The notes beneath the pieces were generated by a model. It was not told the origin of the DNA. It did no database searches and saw nothing but the letters and a program-made list of their open reading frames with translations. 64,000 nucleotides of DNA from Mycobacterium gordonae (GTDB taxonomy: Bacteria > Actinomycetota > Actinomycetes > Mycobacteriales > Mycobacteriaceae), in the NCBI RefSeq assembly GCF_002101675.1, contig NZ_LQOY01000210.1, forward strand, positions 1 through 64,000, given 5' to 3'. The position numbers and the translations under genes are program-made. Positions within the stretch are counted from its first letter, which is position 1. Each line of letters begins with the position of its first letter. This document shows, piece after piece, positions 8,621 to 17,576 of this stretch.

Positions 8621-10075
8621 CTACATCTGCGCCCACACGATTTTGGTCTGCAGGTAGGTCTCCAGACCGGCCTTGCCGGACTCGTAACCCCAACCCGACT
8701 GCTTGTAGCCGCCGAACGGCATCGAGTGGTCGAACTGCATCTGGCAATTGAGCCCCACCGTCCCGGCCTTGAGCCGCTTGGCAATTCGGTGGGCGCGGGC
8801 CAGGTCTTGAGTCCATGCGGTGGCGGCCAGGCCGTAGGTGGTGTCGTTGGCCAGCGCGACGGCCTCGTCCTCGTCGTCAAAGGGAATCACCGCGACCACC
8901 GGCCCGAAGATCTCTTCCTGGAACAGCCGGCTGGTGGTGGCGACGTTGGTCAGTACGGTGGGACGGACGAAATAGCCTTTGCGGTCCACCCTCTCGCCGC
9001 CGGTGACCACCTCGACGCCGTCGGAGCGGCCCTGGTCGAGGTAGCCCAGGACGCGAGTGAGCTGCTTCTGGCTGATCAGCGGACCGATCAAGCTGCCTTC
9101 GTCCTTGGGGCCACCCTGTGGTAGCCCGTCCGCCACCTTCGCCAGGGCGTCCACGAACTGATCGAAGATGCCCCGCTGCACGAAGATCCGCGATCCGCAC
9201 ACACAGGCCTGACCGGAGTGGATAAAGGTACCGAACGCCGCCATCGGAACGGCCTTGGACAGGTCGGCGTCGTCGAAGACCACCACCGGCGACTTGCCGC
9301 CAAGTTCCAAAGTGACCTTCTTCAAATTGCTTTCGCCGGCCGCGTGCACGATGGCCCGGCCGACCTCGGTAGACCCGGTGAAGGCGACCTTCTCCACGTC
9401 GGGGTGCGCGGTGATCGCCGCGCCCGCGGTGTGCCCGTTGCCCAGCACCAGGTTTGCCACACCCTCGGGCACGCCGGCCTCATGCAGGATATTGTCCAGT
9501 ACCAGCGCCGAAAGCGGCGTCTCCTCAGCGGGTTTGACCACGCTGCTGCAGCCGGCCGCCAGGGCCGGAGCCAGCTTGCAGCAGAAATTGAAGACCGGTC
9601 CGTTCCACGGGAAGATCAGGCCCACGACGCCATAGGGCTCTTTGAGGGTGTAGGCGTGCTGGTGCGAGTCGATGCCGGTGAGACCGCCGGTGTGCACGTC
9701 GGCGGCGATGCCCTCGATCTTGGTGCACCAGCCCGCGTAGTAGCGGAAGAACTCCGAACCCACCGTGACGGTGCCCTGGGCCTGCAGCGGCGTCATGCCG
9801 GCGTTCAGCGATTCCAGCTCGGCCAACAGGTCGGCGTTCTGGTCGATCAGCTCGCCGACGCGCCACAGGATCTTGGCCCGCTCGCTGGGCGGCTTGTCCC
9901 GCCAGACCCCCGACTCGAAGGACGCCCGCGCCCGCGCGACGGCATCGTCGACCGCTTCCGGGCCGCAGTCCTTGAACTCGGTGACCTGCTCTTCGGTGGC
10001 GGGATCGACAACCGTGATCACCTCGCCGGTCCCCGGGCGCTCCCGGATCTCGTCCAAAACGGCCTGGACCGTCAT
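8621..10075 (-). CDS. NAD(P)-dependent aldehyde dehydrogenase
   Basis: The 484-residue protein has the standard ALDH order: IFPWNGPVFNF near residue 155, the FTGSTEVGRAI cofactor loop near 230, LELGGKSPVVVF with the general-base Glu near 255, and the nucleophile Cys in SGQACVCGSR near 290, then EEIFGPVV near 390. Length is normal. It oxidises an aldehyde to the acid; the substrate is not deducible. A LacI-family regulator gene lies directly upstream on the same strand, and a LacI-style operator (10113-10128) lies 38 bases before the ATG at 10075, so inducible control by that regulator is likely. Confidence 0.92.
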   Translation of the reverse strand: MTVQAVLDEIRERPGTGEVITVVDPATEEQVTEFKDCGPEAVDDAVARARASFESGVWRDKPPSERAKILWRVGELIDQNADLLAELESLNAGMTPLQAQGTVTVGSEFFRYYAGWCTKIEGIAADVHTGGLTGIDSHQHAYTLKEPYGVVGLIFPWNGPVFNFCCKLAPALAAGCSSVVKPAEETPLSALVLDNILHEAGVPEGVANLVLGNGHTAGAAITAHPDVEKVAFTGSTEVGRAIVHAAGESNLKKVTLELGGKSPVVVFDDADLSKAVPMAAFGTFIHSGQACVCGSRIFVQRGIFDQFVDALAKVADGLPQGGPKDEGSLIGPLISQKQLTRVLGYLDQGRSDGVEVVTGGERVDRKGYFVRPTVLTNVATTSRLFQEEIFGPVVAVIPFDDEDEAVALANDTTYGLAATAWTQDLARAHRIAKRLKAGTVGLNCQMQFDHSMPFGGYKQSGWGYESGKAGLETYLQTKIVWAQM

Positions 10076-10112
10076 CGGTACTCCTCCTTGAGTATCTGAC
10101 TCGTCAAGGCGA

Positions 10113-10128
10113 GGTTATGCGCTTAACC
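10113..10128. promoter_or_regulatory. LacI-type operator candidate upstream of aldehyde dehydrogenase
   Basis: GGTTATGCGCTTAACC is palindromic at 14 of 16 positions around a central CG step, the style bound by LacI-family proteins. It lies between the lacI-type gene's stop (10172) and the ALDH start (10075). Confidence 0.5.
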
Positions 10129-10171
10129 AACGGATGTCCAGACCTTGAGTAGTCGATCGGCTATCCCTCGG

Positions 10172-11167
10172 CTAGGTCGAGGAGCGCACTACGACGCGGG
10201 CGATGTCGGTGATGTCCGGAGACGGCGGGGCCGGGTAGCCCAACCGTTCGTAGATGGCCGCGATCGCGGCGTCGGCGACCGCGCGTGGATCGAACTGGAC
10301 CGAGGTCAACGGCGGGGTGCTCACCTCGCCCATCGGGCTGGCGTCGACACCGATCACCGCGAGGTCTTGTGGGCACTGCAGGCCCGCCCGATGAATTCCG
10401 TACAGGACCAGGCACGCGATGTCGTCGCTCTGCGCGCACACCGCGGTCACGCCGTCGCGCACCCAATCGCTCACGACCTCGGCGGCGTTGTCGATGGTGA
10501 CGGTGGCGACGGGCACCGGCGGCAGGCCGCGCGATTGTGCTGCGCGGGTGACCCCGTCGAGCCAGTAGTCACCCAGCGCGCGCCATCTGGGGGTTCCGCC
10601 GTAGGCATAGGCAATCTGCCGGTGGCCCCGCGAGACGAGATGTGCCACCCGCATTTCGCCCACCGCCAGGTGCGGATCGCCCAGAGCGGGCAGGCTGCCG
10701 ATGTCGATGTGCGGAATGCCGGCGTTTTTGACCGCAGTGGCCGCCGCCTGGGTGAGCGGGAAGAGGCTGGCCACCGCGACAGGGTCGAGGTTCTCGATGG
10801 CGTCGACGACGTGATGGTCGTCTTCGGTTTCGAAGATCTGCACCTGCAGCAGACCCAGGCGCGCCAGTTCGGTGGTCATCCGGCTGCCGGCCTGCATCGG
10901 CATGTCACCCACTGCGACGAGCGGGATGACGTAGAGCACTACGCCGCCCTTGCCGCGGGCGAGGTTGCGCGCGGCGATGTTGGGTCGATAGCCGAGCAAC
11001 TTCGCGGCGCGGTTGACCGCCTCGCGAGTCTGCGGCGAGATCCGGCGTCCCTCGACGTTGTTCAGCACGTAGCTGACCGTCGCGGTCGACACCTCCGCCA
11101 GACGGGCGACATCGGCGGTGGTGGGTCGGGCACCCTTGGCCGTGCCCAACTCGTCACTGACCGGCAT
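10172..11167 (-). CDS. LacI family transcriptional regulator
   Basis: The 331-residue protein has an N-terminal LacI HTH (TTADVARLAEVSTATVSYVL, residues about 16-35) with the hinge helix (GYRPNIAARNLA near 60), then a periplasmic-binding-protein-like sensor domain (VIGVDASPMGEVSTPPLTSV near 275). It lies 96 bases upstream of the aldehyde dehydrogenase and divergent from the amidohydrolase operon. Candidate operators exist on both sides (10113-10128 and 11213-11229). The inducer is unknown. Confidence 0.9.
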   Translation of the reverse strand: MPVSDELGTAKGARPTTADVARLAEVSTATVSYVLNNVEGRRISPQTREAVNRAAKLLGYRPNIAARNLARGKGGVVLYVIPLVAVGDMPMQAGSRMTTELARLGLLQVQIFETEDDHHVVDAIENLDPVAVASLFPLTQAAATAVKNAGIPHIDIGSLPALGDPHLAVGEMRVAHLVSRGHRQIAYAYGGTPRWRALGDYWLDGVTRAAQSRGLPPVPVATVTIDNAAEVVSDWVRDGVTAVCAQSDDIACLVLYGIHRAGLQCPQDLAVIGVDASPMGEVSTPPLTSVQFDPRAVADAAIAAIYERLGYPAPPSPDITDIARVVVRSST

Positions 11168-11212
11168 GCCTCATGGTGGCACGCGTGTCAATCGGTCGAC
11201 CGGGACGCCACC

Positions 11213-11229
11213 ACGGACTAATAGTCCGT
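11213..11229. promoter_or_regulatory. perfect palindrome between lacI-type gene and amidohydrolase operon
   Basis: ACGGACTAATAGTCCGT has 8-base perfect arms around one base. It is 46 bases upstream of the LacI-type start (11167) and 107 bases before the amidohydrolase start (11336), so it may serve either promoter. Which protein binds it is unknown. Confidence 0.5.
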
Positions 11230-11335
11230 TCCCCTCACGGCCTGGCTCGGGCCGTAGTGAGCGATTACATGTCATGGCGTCGGATAGCTGGGTCTGACAT
11301 CATGGCCTAGTAGTCACTGAGCCCCGGAGCGCAGG

Positions 11336-12685
11336 ATGAACAAAGACGACCTGATCCTGATCAGCGTTGACGACCACATCGCCGAACCCGCTGACATGTT
11401 CGACGCCCACGTCCCGGCCAAGTACAAGCATCTCGCCCCCCGGGTGGTGATCGAAGCCGATGGCGTCCAGCAGTGGTACTACGGCGACATCCGCGGCCGG
11501 AACATGGGCTTGAACGCGGTGGCCGGCAAACCGCGCGAGATGTACAACGTCGATGCCTCCCGCTACGACGAGATGCGTCCGGGCTGCTTCAACGTCGACG
11601 AGCGGGTGCGCGACATGAACGCCGGTGGTCAACTGGCCGGGCTGAACTTTCCGAACTTCACCGGGTTCTCCGGACAGGTGCTCAACCAGGGCCCCGACCG
11701 CGACGTGAACCTGGTGATGATCAAGGCCTACAACGACTGGCACGTCGACGAGTGGTGTGCCGCGTACCCGGGCCGGTTCATTCCGTGCGGCATCCTCCCG
11801 CTTTACGACGTAGCGGAAGCGGCCAAGGAGGTTAAACGCTTGGCGGACAAGGGTTGCCATGCGGTCACCTTCTCGGAGAACCCAGAAGCGTTGCAGATGC
11901 CCAGCATTCACACCAAATACTGGTACCCGCTGTTCGAAGCCGTCTGCGAGAACAGAACGGTGCTGTGCACCCACGTCGGCTCCGCGTCGCGGTCACCCAT
12001 GGTGTCGATGGACGCGCCGGCCAGTGTGATGATGACCGCCTCGTCGATGATGAGCATGTTCACCTTCACCGAACTCATCTGGGCACAGTTCTGGGCCGAC
12101 TTCCCGGAATTGAAGTTCTCGCTCACCGAAGGCGACATCGGCTGGATGCCGTACTTCCTGTGGCGCGCCGAGCATGTCTACCAACGGCATTCGGGCTGGA
12201 CACTCGCGACGTTCCCGCCGGGCTACGCCGGGCCGGTCGATGTGTTTAACCGACACTTCTATACCTGCTTCATCAGCGACAAGGTCGGCGTGCGCAATAT
12301 GGACTGGTTCAACGAGGACATGGTGTGCTGGGAGTCCGATTTCCCGCATTCGGACAGCAACTGGCCGTTCGCGCCGGAGGACGTCATCGAGACGATGGGC
12401 CACCTCGACGACGCGGTCATCGACAAGATCACCCACGAAAACGCCATGGCCGCCTACTCATTCGACCCATTTCGGCACATCCCGAAAGAGCACGCCCGCG
12501 CGGGGTATCTTCGTGGGCAAGCCGCTGACGTCGACGTGGTGACTCACGTCGGGCATCAGGCTAGCCAGCGTGACCGCGACGCGTGGACGCGAATGACGAC
12601 TTTCGCTCTGCAAGCCCAGGGCGCGACACCGGTGACGGTGGAAGCGCCCGGCATCGCCGGGCGTGCCACGACGCTGGGCAACTGA
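11336..12685 (+). CDS. amidohydrolase family protein (TIM-barrel metal hydrolase)
   Basis: The 449-residue protein is of the Amidohydro_2 type. It begins LILISVDDHIAEPADMF, where the usual HxH metal motif is replaced by DDH, and has CTHVGSASRS near residue 217 and WESDFPHSDSNWP near 332 for the remaining metal/active-site positions. Related enzymes are decarboxylases or hydrolases of aromatic or CoA-linked acids; the substrate is unknown. It opens the 11.3-17.6 kb operon: the next gene begins 2 bases after its stop. Start ATG 11336 follows GGAGCGCAGG. Confidence 0.85.
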   Translation: MNKDDLILISVDDHIAEPADMFDAHVPAKYKHLAPRVVIEADGVQQWYYGDIRGRNMGLNAVAGKPREMYNVDASRYDEMRPGCFNVDERVRDMNAGGQLAGLNFPNFTGFSGQVLNQGPDRDVNLVMIKAYNDWHVDEWCAAYPGRFIPCGILPLYDVAEAAKEVKRLADKGCHAVTFSENPEALQMPSIHTKYWYPLFEAVCENRTVLCTHVGSASRSPMVSMDAPASVMMTASSMMSMFTFTELIWAQFWADFPELKFSLTEGDIGWMPYFLWRAEHVYQRHSGWTLATFPPGYAGPVDVFNRHFYTCFISDKVGVRNMDWFNEDMVCWESDFPHSDSNWPFAPEDVIETMGHLDDAVIDKITHENAMAAYSFDPFRHIPKEHARAGYLRGQAADVDVVTHVGHQASQRDRDAWTRMTTFALQAQGATPVTVEAPGIAGRATTLGN

Positions 12686-12687
12686 GC

Positions 12688-14994
12688 GTGGCACACCAAC
12701 CACCGTTCACCGGGTGGCGCGTGCTGGAGTTGTCCAACGGAATAGCGGCGGGATACGCGGGGAAGATGTTCGCTGATGCCGGCGCCGAGGTCGTCAAAAT
12801 CGAGTGCGAGAAAGGCGATTCCCTGCGGGCGTGGTCGGCCGGGGGTGGACCGCCGGGGGCGCTGTTCGGTTATCTGGCCGCCGGGAAGAAGTCGGTCCTG
12901 GGCGATGACCTTCACGCGTTGCTGCCGGGCGCCGACGTCGTGATCACCGACCTCACCGACGGCTGGACGCTGAACAACCTCGTAGCGCACAAACATTCGT
13001 CAGCAGTGCTTGTCGCCGTCACGCCGTTCGGGACGAGCGGGCCCTATGTCGAGGAGCAGGTGATCGCCAACGAGTTCATCCTGCAGGCGCTGTCCGGCTC
13101 GATCGCCAGCCGCGGCTGGCCGGGAGACGAACCCGTGCAGGCGGGCGGGCGCCTCGGTGAGTGGCTGGCCGGCACTTTCGCGGCGGCGGTCGCCGCCGCC
13201 ACCGCACGCCACGCCGCACGCAGCGGACGGGGCGAGGTCATCGATGTCTCGACCTACGAGGCGATGGCCATCGCGATGGGCGGCCTGCCCGCCATGTCGG
13301 CCAGCGTCATGGGCCCGGACTCCCAGATGAACTCCCGCAGTCTGGAACTGCCGTCGATCGTTCCGACTGCCGACGGAATGGTCGGCTTCTGCACCATCAC
13401 CGCACAACAGTTCCAGGATTTCCTGGTGCTCATCGAGCGTGCCGACCTGCTCGACGACGCCGAACTGGCGTCCGTCGAGGGGCGCATCGCGCGTCGCGAC
13501 GAGTTTCTGCGGATGGTGACGCAGTGGACCGAATGTCGCACCACTGCGGAGATCGTCGACCTTGCCGTCGCCTTCCGCATTCCGGTGGCGCCGATCGGTA
13601 CCCCGGCGATGTTGCCGACGGTCGATCACTTCCTGCAACGGGGCGTGTTCGTCGAATCCGAACTCGGTGTGCTGCAACCGCGAGTGCCCTACCGCGGCGG
13701 CGCCATTACCACCCGGCTGCCGGGCCGGCCACCGGAACTCGGCGAGCACAACGGCAGCATCGACTGGCCACCCCGCCGCGAAAACGCCGGCCGGGCCGAT
13801 CCCCAGGCACTTCCGTTGTCCGACATCCGCGTTGCCGACTTCACGGCTTTCTGGGCCGGGCCATTTGCCACCCAGTTTCTCGGCGCGCTCGGCGCCGACG
13901 TCGTCAAAGTGGAGGGCGTGCGGCGGCCCGACGGCATGCGGTTCTCCGCCGGCCGGCCACCGACCTGGGACCAGTGGTGGGAATGGGGCCCGGTCTTCCT
14001 GTGCAGCAACAACAACAAGCGCGGCATCAGCATCGAACTCGGAACCGACGCCGGACGTGCGGCGGCGTTGAAGCTCATCGCCGCAAGCGATCTCGTCATC
14101 GAGAACTTCTCGCCGCGGGTGATGGAGAACTTCGACCTGCAATGGGATGCCGTCAGCGCCGCGAACCCACACGCCGTCATGGTGCGGATGCCGGCGTTCG
14201 GGCTGGACGGCCCGTGGCGCGACCGGGTGGGCTTCGCCCAGACCATGGAGCAGGCGACGGGCATGGCGTGGATCACCGGCCACGCGCAGGGCCCCCCGGT
14301 GATCCCGCGCGGTGTGTGCGACCCGATCGCGGGTCTGCACGCCGCCTTCGCCGCGGTGGCGGCGTTGGTGGTCCGCGACCGGGACGGGATCGGCGTGCAC
14401 GTCGAATCTACGATGGTGGAGGCGGCACTGAATGTGGCCGCGGAAATGCTGGTCGAATACTCGCGCAACGGAATCGAACTGCGCCGTCGGGGAAATCGCG
14501 CCCCTGGCGCCAGCCCGCAGGGTGTGTACCGCTGCCTGGGCGACGACGAGTGGGTGGCTGTTGCTGCGATGGACGACGCCGCCCGCGGGGCACTGGCCAG
14601 GCTCGTCGAGAAGCGCGAGCTGCGCTCCGACAACGGCATCGACGAATTGATCATCAACTGGGCCGCGGGCCGCACGGTGCCCGACGCGGTACGCGAACTG
14701 CGATCGGCCGGGGTGGCGGCCGCCCCCGTGAGAGCACCGGCCGGCCTGCTCACCGATCCGCACCTGCTTGCCCGTGGCTTCTGGGAACGCGTCGACCATC
14801 CGGTCGCGGGCTCGTTCCTGTGCACCGGCATGCCGTTCACCTTTTCCGGCCGACCGCGCCGCTGGATTCACCGGGGCGCTCCGCTGTATGGCGAGCACAC
14901 CAGCGACGTGCTGACCGAATTAGGCTACAGCCGTGTAGATCTCGGCGAGTTGAGCGAGTCGAAGGTCACCGCGGTGCGCCCGGCGGGCTTGTGA
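12688..14994 (+). CDS. double-domain CaiB/BaiF (class III) CoA-transferase
   Basis: From GTG 12688 the protein is 768 residues and holds two tandem CoA-transferase family III domains: about 1-375 (WRVLELSNGIAAGYAGKMFADAGAEVVKIE) and about 380-768 (IRVADFTAFWAGPFATQFLGALGADVVKVE). The catalytic Asp fits D545 (GVCDPIAGLHAAF) in the second domain; the first domain has Glu158 (GRLGEWLAG) at the matching place, so only the second may be active. It should move CoA between carboxylates, activating the operon's substrate. The frame is open upstream to 12583 inside the amidohydrolase gene; the GTG 2 bases after that stop is preferred. Confidence 0.87.
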   Translation: MAHQPPFTGWRVLELSNGIAAGYAGKMFADAGAEVVKIECEKGDSLRAWSAGGGPPGALFGYLAAGKKSVLGDDLHALLPGADVVITDLTDGWTLNNLVAHKHSSAVLVAVTPFGTSGPYVEEQVIANEFILQALSGSIASRGWPGDEPVQAGGRLGEWLAGTFAAAVAAATARHAARSGRGEVIDVSTYEAMAIAMGGLPAMSASVMGPDSQMNSRSLELPSIVPTADGMVGFCTITAQQFQDFLVLIERADLLDDAELASVEGRIARRDEFLRMVTQWTECRTTAEIVDLAVAFRIPVAPIGTPAMLPTVDHFLQRGVFVESELGVLQPRVPYRGGAITTRLPGRPPELGEHNGSIDWPPRRENAGRADPQALPLSDIRVADFTAFWAGPFATQFLGALGADVVKVEGVRRPDGMRFSAGRPPTWDQWWEWGPVFLCSNNNKRGISIELGTDAGRAAALKLIAASDLVIENFSPRVMENFDLQWDAVSAANPHAVMVRMPAFGLDGPWRDRVGFAQTMEQATGMAWITGHAQGPPVIPRGVCDPIAGLHAAFAAVAALVVRDRDGIGVHVESTMVEAALNVAAEMLVEYSRNGIELRRRGNRAPGASPQGVYRCLGDDEWVAVAAMDDAARGALARLVEKRELRSDNGIDELIINWAAGRTVPDAVRELRSAGVAAAPVRAPAGLLTDPHLLARGFWERVDHPVAGSFLCTGMPFTFSGRPRRWIHRGAPLYGEHTSDVLTELGYSRVDLGELSESKVTAVRPAGL

Positions 14995-14995
14995 G

Positions 14996-15325
14996 ATGGC
15001 AGTGACGCTGTGTGTACCGCCGCGCCCGGGCGAGTTGTGCCAGCTGGTCCGGTTCCTGCTGCGCCAGGATTCGGTGGTCATGGAACTGACGGCGCGGCAA
15101 CGCATCACCGGTGTGGAGTGGGATGAAGGCGAACGTGCGGTGGCGATGGTCGTGGAGATCACCGACCCGCAAACCGCTCGGCCGGTCGATGTGCGAATCG
15201 ACATTGTGCAAGGCGGCGGGTCACCGCGAGACGGCCGCGCCCAGCTGATCGGGCGGATCGTCAGGCACGGCAGGCAGTGCGACGTGCTCGGCACCTATCT
15301 CGGTGTCGTGGCAGACGAAAACTGA
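14996..15325 (+). CDS. small conserved-looking protein of unknown function
   Basis: This 109-residue soluble protein (MAVTLCVPPRPGELCQLVRFLL...) follows the CoA-transferase stop after 1 base and precedes the Ltp gene by 27 bases, so it belongs to the operon. Alternating hydrophobic strands (AVAMVVEITDP, VDVRIDIVQGG, DVLGTYLGVVAD) suggest a small beta-rich or hotdog-like fold, but I do not recognise a family. No signal peptide or membrane segment. Confidence 0.7.
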   Translation: MAVTLCVPPRPGELCQLVRFLLRQDSVVMELTARQRITGVEWDEGERAVAMVVEITDPQTARPVDVRIDIVQGGGSPRDGRAQLIGRIVRHGRQCDVLGTYLGVVADEN

Positions 15326-15352
15326 AGCGGCGCACACCAGAATGGAGTCCAG

Positions 15353-16510
15353 GTGAAACAGCAGCGCACCGCGGCGATCGTCGGGGTGTACAACACCGTC
15401 CAGGGCCGGCGACTGGACGGCGAAACCTCCCGCGGCCTGGCCGTCAAAGCCATCAAGGGCGCACTCGACGACGCCGGCCTGCGACTGGACGACGTCGACG
15501 GGATCAGCGCCGGACCGCTGTCGACCGCACTGATTTACGATCTGCGGGTCGGGCCGGCCTGGCAGGGAATGGGATTCGGCGTCGGCATGGTCACCGAAGC
15601 GGCCACCGCGATCGAGCACGGCATGGCCGACGTGGTGGTGCTCGTCGCCGCGCAGGCCGGCGAATACCGCGACCACGAGGCCACCGCGCCGTGGACCCGT
15701 CCGGAGAACGAATTCGTGGCGCCCTGGGGCATGTTCACCACCGCGGAGTTCGCGCTCGTCGCCCGACGGCACATGCACGTCTACGGCACCACGCGCGAAC
15801 AACTGTCGATGGTGGCGGCGACTATCCGCAACAACGGGTCGAACAACCCCGAAGCCGTTTACTACCAACGCGGCCCGTTCACCCCCGATGACATCACCGC
15901 GTCCCGACTGATCGCCGACCCGTTCCATCTTCTCGATTGCGCCACCACCTCGGAGGGCGGCTGCGCGCTGGTGGTCGCCAACATCGAGGCGGTGGAGACG
16001 TCCGGGCAGCCGATCTACATTTTGGGTAGCGGCGCCGACTTCCACGGCCCGTCTTACCAACACCCGCCGGCCTGGGATCTCGCGGGACGCCGCGGCGATC
16101 ACGTCAACGGAGTCGTCGGCCGAAACGCGGCCGACCGCGCATTCGCACACGCCGGAATCCGGCGCAACGACGTCGATGTGCTGGAGCTCTACGATCCGTT
16201 CTCGTTCGAAATCATCCGGCAGCTGGAGGCCTTCAGGTTCTGCGGGGACGGCGAGGGCGGGCCGTTCGTCGCCGACGGTCACATCGCCATTGACGGCAGT
16301 CATCCGATCACGACGGACGGAGGAACCATGTCCTTCAGCCATGCCGGCGCCAACCCGCAGATGATGCAGCGCGCCGTTCGGGCGGTGCAACAGTTGCGCG
16401 GTGACGCCGGAACCCTGCAAGTGCCCGACGCGCATATCGCCTTGTGCAGCAACGGCGGTGCGGGTGCGCTGTTCACCACGGTCCTATTGCTCGGAGACGA
16501 GCCACGATGA
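15353..16510 (+). CDS. thiolase-like lipid-transfer protein (Ltp)
   Basis: The 385-residue protein has the Ltp/SCP2-thiolase fold without a nucleophilic cysteine at the first thiolase motif (PAWQGMGFGVGMV near residue 68). It retains the tyrosine in ELYDPFSFEI near 283 and the C-terminal LCSNGGAGALFTTVLL. This is the same pattern as the Ltp at 6929-8137 and fits a non-thiolase, aldolase-type role. Start GTG 15353 (MKQQRTAAIVGVYNT). Its stop overlaps the start of the DUF35 gene by 4 bases, so the two should form a complex. Confidence 0.83.
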   Translation: MKQQRTAAIVGVYNTVQGRRLDGETSRGLAVKAIKGALDDAGLRLDDVDGISAGPLSTALIYDLRVGPAWQGMGFGVGMVTEAATAIEHGMADVVVLVAAQAGEYRDHEATAPWTRPENEFVAPWGMFTTAEFALVARRHMHVYGTTREQLSMVAATIRNNGSNNPEAVYYQRGPFTPDDITASRLIADPFHLLDCATTSEGGCALVVANIEAVETSGQPIYILGSGADFHGPSYQHPPAWDLAGRRGDHVNGVVGRNAADRAFAHAGIRRNDVDVLELYDPFSFEIIRQLEAFRFCGDGEGGPFVADGHIAIDGSHPITTDGGTMSFSHAGANPQMMQRAVRAVQQLRGDAGTLQVPDAHIALCSNGGAGALFTTVLLLGDEPR

Positions 16511-16923
16511 GCCTGTTGCAACCACAGAGCGGCTCCGTGCCGCACGCCAGCAGCCCGGTCAGCGTGCCGTTCTGGGAGGGCTGTCGCTCGCATGAACTCC
16601 GCTATCAGCGCTGCTCGGAATGCGGCATCGCCAACTTCCCGCCCACAGAGCACTGCCGCCAATGCCTTTCGGGCTCGCTGGAATGGACCCGCAGCGCCGG
16701 AACAGGTGAAATCTACAGCTGGACCGTCGTGCATCGGCCGGTGACCGCCGATTTCACACCCCCCTACGCGCCCGCCATCGTGACCGTGGACGAGGGCTAC
16801 CAGATGCTGACCAACATCGTCGGCATCGCCGCCGACGCTTTGGAAGTCAGCCTGCGCGTGCGGGTCGAGTTCCATTCCGTGGGAGAAGATTTGACGCTTC
16901 CGTACTTCACCGCGGCGCCATGA
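16507..16923 (+). CDS. DUF35 / OB-fold protein with intact zinc ribbon
   Basis: The 138-residue protein has the complete rubredoxin-like zinc site CSECGIANFPPTEHCRQC (residues about 36-53) followed by the OB fold (EIYSWTVVHRPVTADF). DUF35 proteins bind acyl-CoA and complete the active site of Ltp partners, as ChsH2 does with Ltp2. It overlaps the Ltp stop by 4 bases (ATGA at 16507) and the following PadR gene by 4 bases, indicating tight coupling. Confidence 0.87.
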   Translation: MSLLQPQSGSVPHASSPVSVPFWEGCRSHELRYQRCSECGIANFPPTEHCRQCLSGSLEWTRSAGTGEIYSWTVVHRPVTADFTPPYAPAIVTVDEGYQMLTNIVGIAADALEVSLRVRVEFHSVGEDLTLPYFTAAP

Positions 16924-17576
16924 GCCCGCGGCGCATCACCGACGGTCTACCGGTGACTGCCTATCTGGTGCTCGGAGTGCTCGCGGCCACCGATGAGCAG
17001 CTGACCGCCGGCGAGATCAAAACGCGCGCAGAGCTATCCGTCGGCCACTTCTACTGGTCCCCGTCGGTCAGCCACGTACGGCGCGAACTACACCACCTGC
17101 TCGAGCGCGGGATGGTCAACGAAATCGATGCGCAGTCCGGTAAACGCGCCATCACGCTCTATGAGACGACCGACGTCGGCCTCCATGCGTTGCGCTGTTG
17201 GGTCCAGCAGTTCCCCGGTGAGGACCCGGTCGTCATCAAACACCCGGTCATTCTGCGCACCTGGCTGGCTCGCGGCGAGGACCCCGAGCGCGTCATCGAC
17301 AACCTGGACCGGCACCTCGGGGCCACGAGAAGGCGGTTGGACGAGGCGCTGTGGTCACGACAACGATCCCGCGAGGTCGGTATCCTCGACGACCCCGACC
17401 AGCGTTACTCTTTCGCCGTCCTGGACTACGCCATCCGCGGTCTGTATGCCGAGCTTTCCAACATTGAGCAGTTGCGCGACGAGATCGCAGCGGGCACCAC
17501 ACGAGATCCCGCCGCCCGGGTCCGACGCCCCAAAGGCCAGATCCGGCGCCGCACCACGGGGCGCGAGCAGACGTGA
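16920..17576 (+). CDS. PadR-family transcriptional regulator
   Basis: The 218-residue protein has a winged-helix N-terminus (AYLVLGVLAATDEQLTAGEIKTRAEL, then SPSVSHVRRELHHLLERGMV) and a helical C-terminal part of the PadR/Vir type, ending in a basic tail (RRPKGQIRRRTTGREQT). As the last gene of the 11.3-17.6 kb operon it may control the operon it sits in. Its stop codon (17574-17576) is inside the left arm of a terminator-like hairpin, so the 3' end of the gene doubles as the terminator. Confidence 0.85.
   Translation: MSPRRITDGLPVTAYLVLGVLAATDEQLTAGEIKTRAELSVGHFYWSPSVSHVRRELHHLLERGMVNEIDAQSGKRAITLYETTDVGLHALRCWVQQFPGEDPVVIKHPVILRTWLARGEDPERVIDNLDRHLGATRRRLDEALWSRQRSREVGILDDPDQRYSFAVLDYAIRGLYAELSNIEQLRDEIAAGTTRDPAARVRRPKGQIRRRTTGREQT

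Noticed and set aside
13161..15005. 614-codon plus-strand frame overlapping the double CoA-transferase
   Set aside because: Arg/Gly-rich composition typical of an out-of-frame shadow; the CoA-transferase frame carries recognisable motifs throughout.
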